NCBI GenBank assembly: GCA_020852155.1
Contig: JADZBJ010000048.1
Coordinates: 1 to 24,141, forward strand
Source of the DNA: Saprospiraceae bacterium
GTDB taxonomy: Bacteria > Bacteroidota > Bacteroidia > Chitinophagales > Saprospiraceae
Reading direction: 5' to 3'
DNA length: 24,141 nt
The notes below the pieces were generated by a model. The model had not been told where the DNA came from and ran no database searches. It saw only the letters and a program-made list of their open reading frames with translations. Shown one piece after another: positions 22,541 to 24,141 of the stretch (positions within the stretch are counted from its first letter, which is position 1; each line of letters opens with the position of its first letter). A program made the position numbers and the translations under genes.

Positions 22541-22643
22541 GAATTGGTTATTTGTTGAACTGGTTATTTGGTTATTTGAAAAATGTACACGAATAACCAG
22601 ATCAACAAATAACCAAATAACCAGTTCAACAAATAACCAATTC
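22541..22643. repeat. Perfect 38-bp inverted repeat of GGTTATTTG words, copy 2
   Basis: The arm at 22541-22578 (GAATTGGTTATTTGTTGAAC continuing TGGTTATTTGGTTATTTG) equals the reverse complement of 22606-22643 with no mismatch. The 27-base centre holds GTACAC and another inverted word (GAATAACCAGATCAA). The arm itself is made of three GGTTATTTG words. It sits between heptose kinase and serC, both on the plus strand, so it may also act as a terminator; there is no simple T-run. Confidence 0.85.
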
Positions 22644-22669
22644 CTCTAAATCCATAAATATATTAGAAA

Positions 22670-23746
22670 ATGCAAAAGCACAATTTTTCTGCCGGGCCGG
22701 CTGTGCTGCCCGCCAGTGTACTTAGGGAGGCTGCTCGTGCAGCCGCTAATTATCAGGGAATGGGACTGAGCCTGCTGGAGTTGTCGCACCGTGGCCCTGA
22801 GTTTACGGCTATCATTGAAGAGGCCAACGCCTTGATGAGCGAATTGCTCAATTTGCCGGATGGCTATCGTGTCGTATGGTTGACCGGCGGCGCCAGCACC
22901 CAGTTTTATCAGGTGCCGATGAATCTGCTGAACGAAGATGAAACAGCAGCCTATGTGAACTCCGGCGTTTGGGCGGACAAAGCCATCAAGGAAGCCAAAG
23001 TGTTTGGCAATGTTCAGGTTCTGGCATCGTCGAAGGAGCAAAATTTCACGCATATCCCTAAGGGTTATAAAATTCCGAAGGATGTGAAATACCTGCACCT
23101 GACCAGCAATAACACCATTTACGGCACGCAATTGCACAAATTTCCGAAATCGCCGGTGCCGATTGTCTGCGATATGTCGTCTGATTTTCTGAGTCGCCCT
23201 GTTGATGTCAGCAATTTCGGATTGATTTACGCAGGAGCGCAAAAAAACCTCGGCCCTGCCGGTACGACGGCTGTGATCGTTCGCGAAGATATGCTGGGTA
23301 CTGTGCGTCGCCACTTGCCTTCCATGCTGGATTACCGGACATTTATCAAGGAAAATTCACTGTACAATACGCCGCCGGTGTTCCCGATTTATGTGAGCAT
23401 GCTGACCCTCCGCTGGATCAAGAAAAACGGCGGTTTGAAAGGTATGCAGCGCCGCAACAAGACAAAAGCCGCGCTGCTGTACAATGAAATTGACAACAAC
23501 CCGCTTTTCCGGGGCACCGTTGAAACAGCCGACCGCTCACTGATGAACATTTGCTTTGTCATGGAAGAAAAATACGCTGCGCTGGAAGACGATTTCATGA
23601 AAATCTGCAAAGCCAACGGTCTGGTAGGTCTGAAAGGCCACCGTTCAGTCGGCGGATTCAGGGCCAGTACCTACAACGCACTGCCGAAAAAGAGCGTACA
23701 GGCATTGGTTGACCTGATGCAGGACTTCGCCAAACGCAAGGCTTAG
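22670..23746 (+). CDS. serC: Phosphoserine aminotransferase
   Basis: This 358-residue PLP enzyme converts 3-phosphohydroxypyruvate and glutamate to phosphoserine and 2-oxoglutarate, the second step of serine synthesis (and a step in pyridoxal phosphate synthesis in some bacteria). The N-terminus NFSAGPAVLPASVL is diagnostic. LSHRGPEF (38-45) and TGGASTQFYQVPMNL (72-86) bind the cofactor phosphate, SNNTIYGTQ (146-154) and CDMSSDFLSRP (167-177) form the cofactor pocket, and YAGAQKNLGPAG (187-198) carries the Schiff-base lysine Lys192. The C-terminal VGLKGHRSVGGFRASTYNALP is likewise characteristic. The length is normal. No serA or serB is in the window. The stop codon overlaps the first base of a terminator-like inverted repeat. 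Confidence 0.97.
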   Translation: MQKHNFSAGPAVLPASVLREAARAAANYQGMGLSLLELSHRGPEFTAIIEEANALMSELLNLPDGYRVVWLTGGASTQFYQVPMNLLNEDETAAYVNSGVWADKAIKEAKVFGNVQVLASSKEQNFTHIPKGYKIPKDVKYLHLTSNNTIYGTQLHKFPKSPVPIVCDMSSDFLSRPVDVSNFGLIYAGAQKNLGPAGTTAVIVREDMLGTVRRHLPSMLDYRTFIKENSLYNTPPVFPIYVSMLTLRWIKKNGGLKGMQRRNKTKAALLYNEIDNNPLFRGTVETADRSLMNICFVMEEKYAALEDDFMKICKANGLVGLKGHRSVGGFRASTYNALPKKSVQALVDLMQDFAKRKA

Positions 23747-23820
23747 TACATCGAAACCCCAGTTTCGAGAAAAAACCCCAGTTTCGAGAAAAACGCCTCG
23801 AAACTGGGGTTTCGAGGTAC
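23746..23820. terminator. Triple CGAAACCCCAGTTTCG element, bidirectional terminator
   Basis: GTAC at 23746 starts an arm (23746-23769) that pairs with 23797-23820 with a single mismatch over 24 bp; the core is TCGAAACCCCAGTTTCGAG. Between the arms lies a third copy of AACCCCAGTTTCGAG (23774-23788), and A-runs separate the copies. It fills the whole gap between the convergent serC and cargo genes. Each copy is itself a small hairpin with a CCCA loop. Confidence 0.78.
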
Positions 23821-24141
23821 TTAGCTCCTTGTTACCAGAATTTTTCCGCTTTGCATTTTTCCGTTCGTTTGAATTCGGACGGTGTAAAACCCGGCGGGCA
23901 GGTCGTTGACCGGCACATTTAAATTGCCTTGAGGCACATTATCAAAGCGCCGAACACCGCGACCTTCAGCGTCGTACAAGGCTACGGACTGTACCACTAC
24001 CGGCAGTTCGAGCGTAAAACGATCAGTCGCCGGATTGGGGTAATACAGCGCTTGCCAGTTGGCGCCAGTCGGTTGCTGCGGGTCATCTTCAAAACGAATC
24101 ACGGATTGCCCCTGACAAGTTTCGATGCTCGTATATTCAGC
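23821..24141 (-). CDS. T9SS sorting domain of a cargo protein, 5' part beyond the window
   Basis: Only the last 106 residues are present; the frame is open through the right edge with no stop, and a GTG at 24102 is just an internal Val. The sequence before the domain has one Cys (SIETCQGQSV) and the linker FEDDPQQPTGANW. The rest is a T9SS sorting domain: ALYYPNPATDRFTLELP, then VALYDAEGRGVRRF and DLPAGFYTVRIQT, ending GKILVTRS. The main, functional part of the protein cannot be judged. It converges on serC across a terminator-like repeat. Confidence 0.87.
   Translation of the reverse strand, partial: AEYTSIETCQGQSVIRFEDDPQQPTGANWQALYYPNPATDRFTLELPVVVQSVALYDAEGRGVRRFDNVPQGNLNVPVNDLPAGFYTVRIQTNGKMQSGKILVTRS

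Noticed and set aside
22541..22643. Possible short CRISPR-like array
   Set aside because: The words are not separated by unique spacers of regular length and are arranged as an inverted repeat; no cas gene is present.
22646..23314. 222-codon minus-strand open frame
   Set aside because: Antisense to serC; no family features.
24100..24102. GTG as the start of a small complete gene at 23821-24102
   Set aside because: The frame stays open to the window edge and the product is only a sorting domain, so the gene is partial.

Overview
The window looks like an ordinary chromosomal stretch from a Bacteroidota bacterium, probably a Saprospiria/Chitinophagia-type environmental lineage. That placement is inferred from four features: five proteins with C-terminal sorting domains of the type IX secretion system (T9SS), a PorE-like TPR/PD40/OmpA envelope protein, TAnnTTTG promoter -7 elements before many genes, and the general lack of Shine-Dalgarno sequences. 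No ribosomal RNA, tRNA, CRISPR array, transposase or phage gene was seen.

Layout. At 184-984 (-) there is a T9SS cargo protein, divergent from a TPR-PD40-OmpA-SPOR envelope protein at 1207-3327 (+). Two further cargo proteins follow on the minus strand: a 496-residue protein (3441-4931) and a large beta-helix protein (4989 to about 8141) that is clearly AT-richer than its surroundings. A gene-poor stretch with palindromes and a strong terminator (8142-8557) leads to a minus-strand group: carboxynorspermidine synthase, a small exported protein of unknown function, YraN and a DUF58 protein. Next come a conserved hypothetical and a two-CBS-domain protein (+), ribonuclease Z (-), an FG-GAP repeat cargo protein (+), an O-antigen ligase-like membrane protein (+) and the RseP site-2 protease (+). 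After that are a WaaE-like glycosyltransferase and 3-hydroxyanthranilate 3,4-dioxygenase (both -), a SAM hydroxide adenosyltransferase plus heptose-7-phosphate kinase pair (+) and phosphoserine aminotransferase SerC (+). The window ends in the 3' part of a fifth cargo gene (-).

Functional picture. Surface biology dominates: T9SS cargo, a peptidoglycan/outer-membrane linker, and LPS functions spread over several transcription units (heptose kinase, core-type glycosyltransferase, O-antigen ligase-like protein). RseP fits envelope stress control. The rest is housekeeping: serine, polyamine and tryptophan/NAD metabolism and tRNA 3' processing.

The most unusual content is intergenic. Two palindrome families share one small-hairpin architecture (CGAAC-CC-GTTCG-like and CGAAAC-CCCA-GTTTCG-like). 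A third family is built from GGTTATTTG/GTTGAA words and includes a perfect 38-bp inverted repeat at 22541-22643. A fourth is a degenerate GGATT/AATCC array. All four convergent gene junctions carry one of these elements or a long terminator hairpin. I found no clear new multi-gene system; the repeat families and the cargo block flanked by palindromes deserve the closest look. Positions 1-183 hold no feature I can support.
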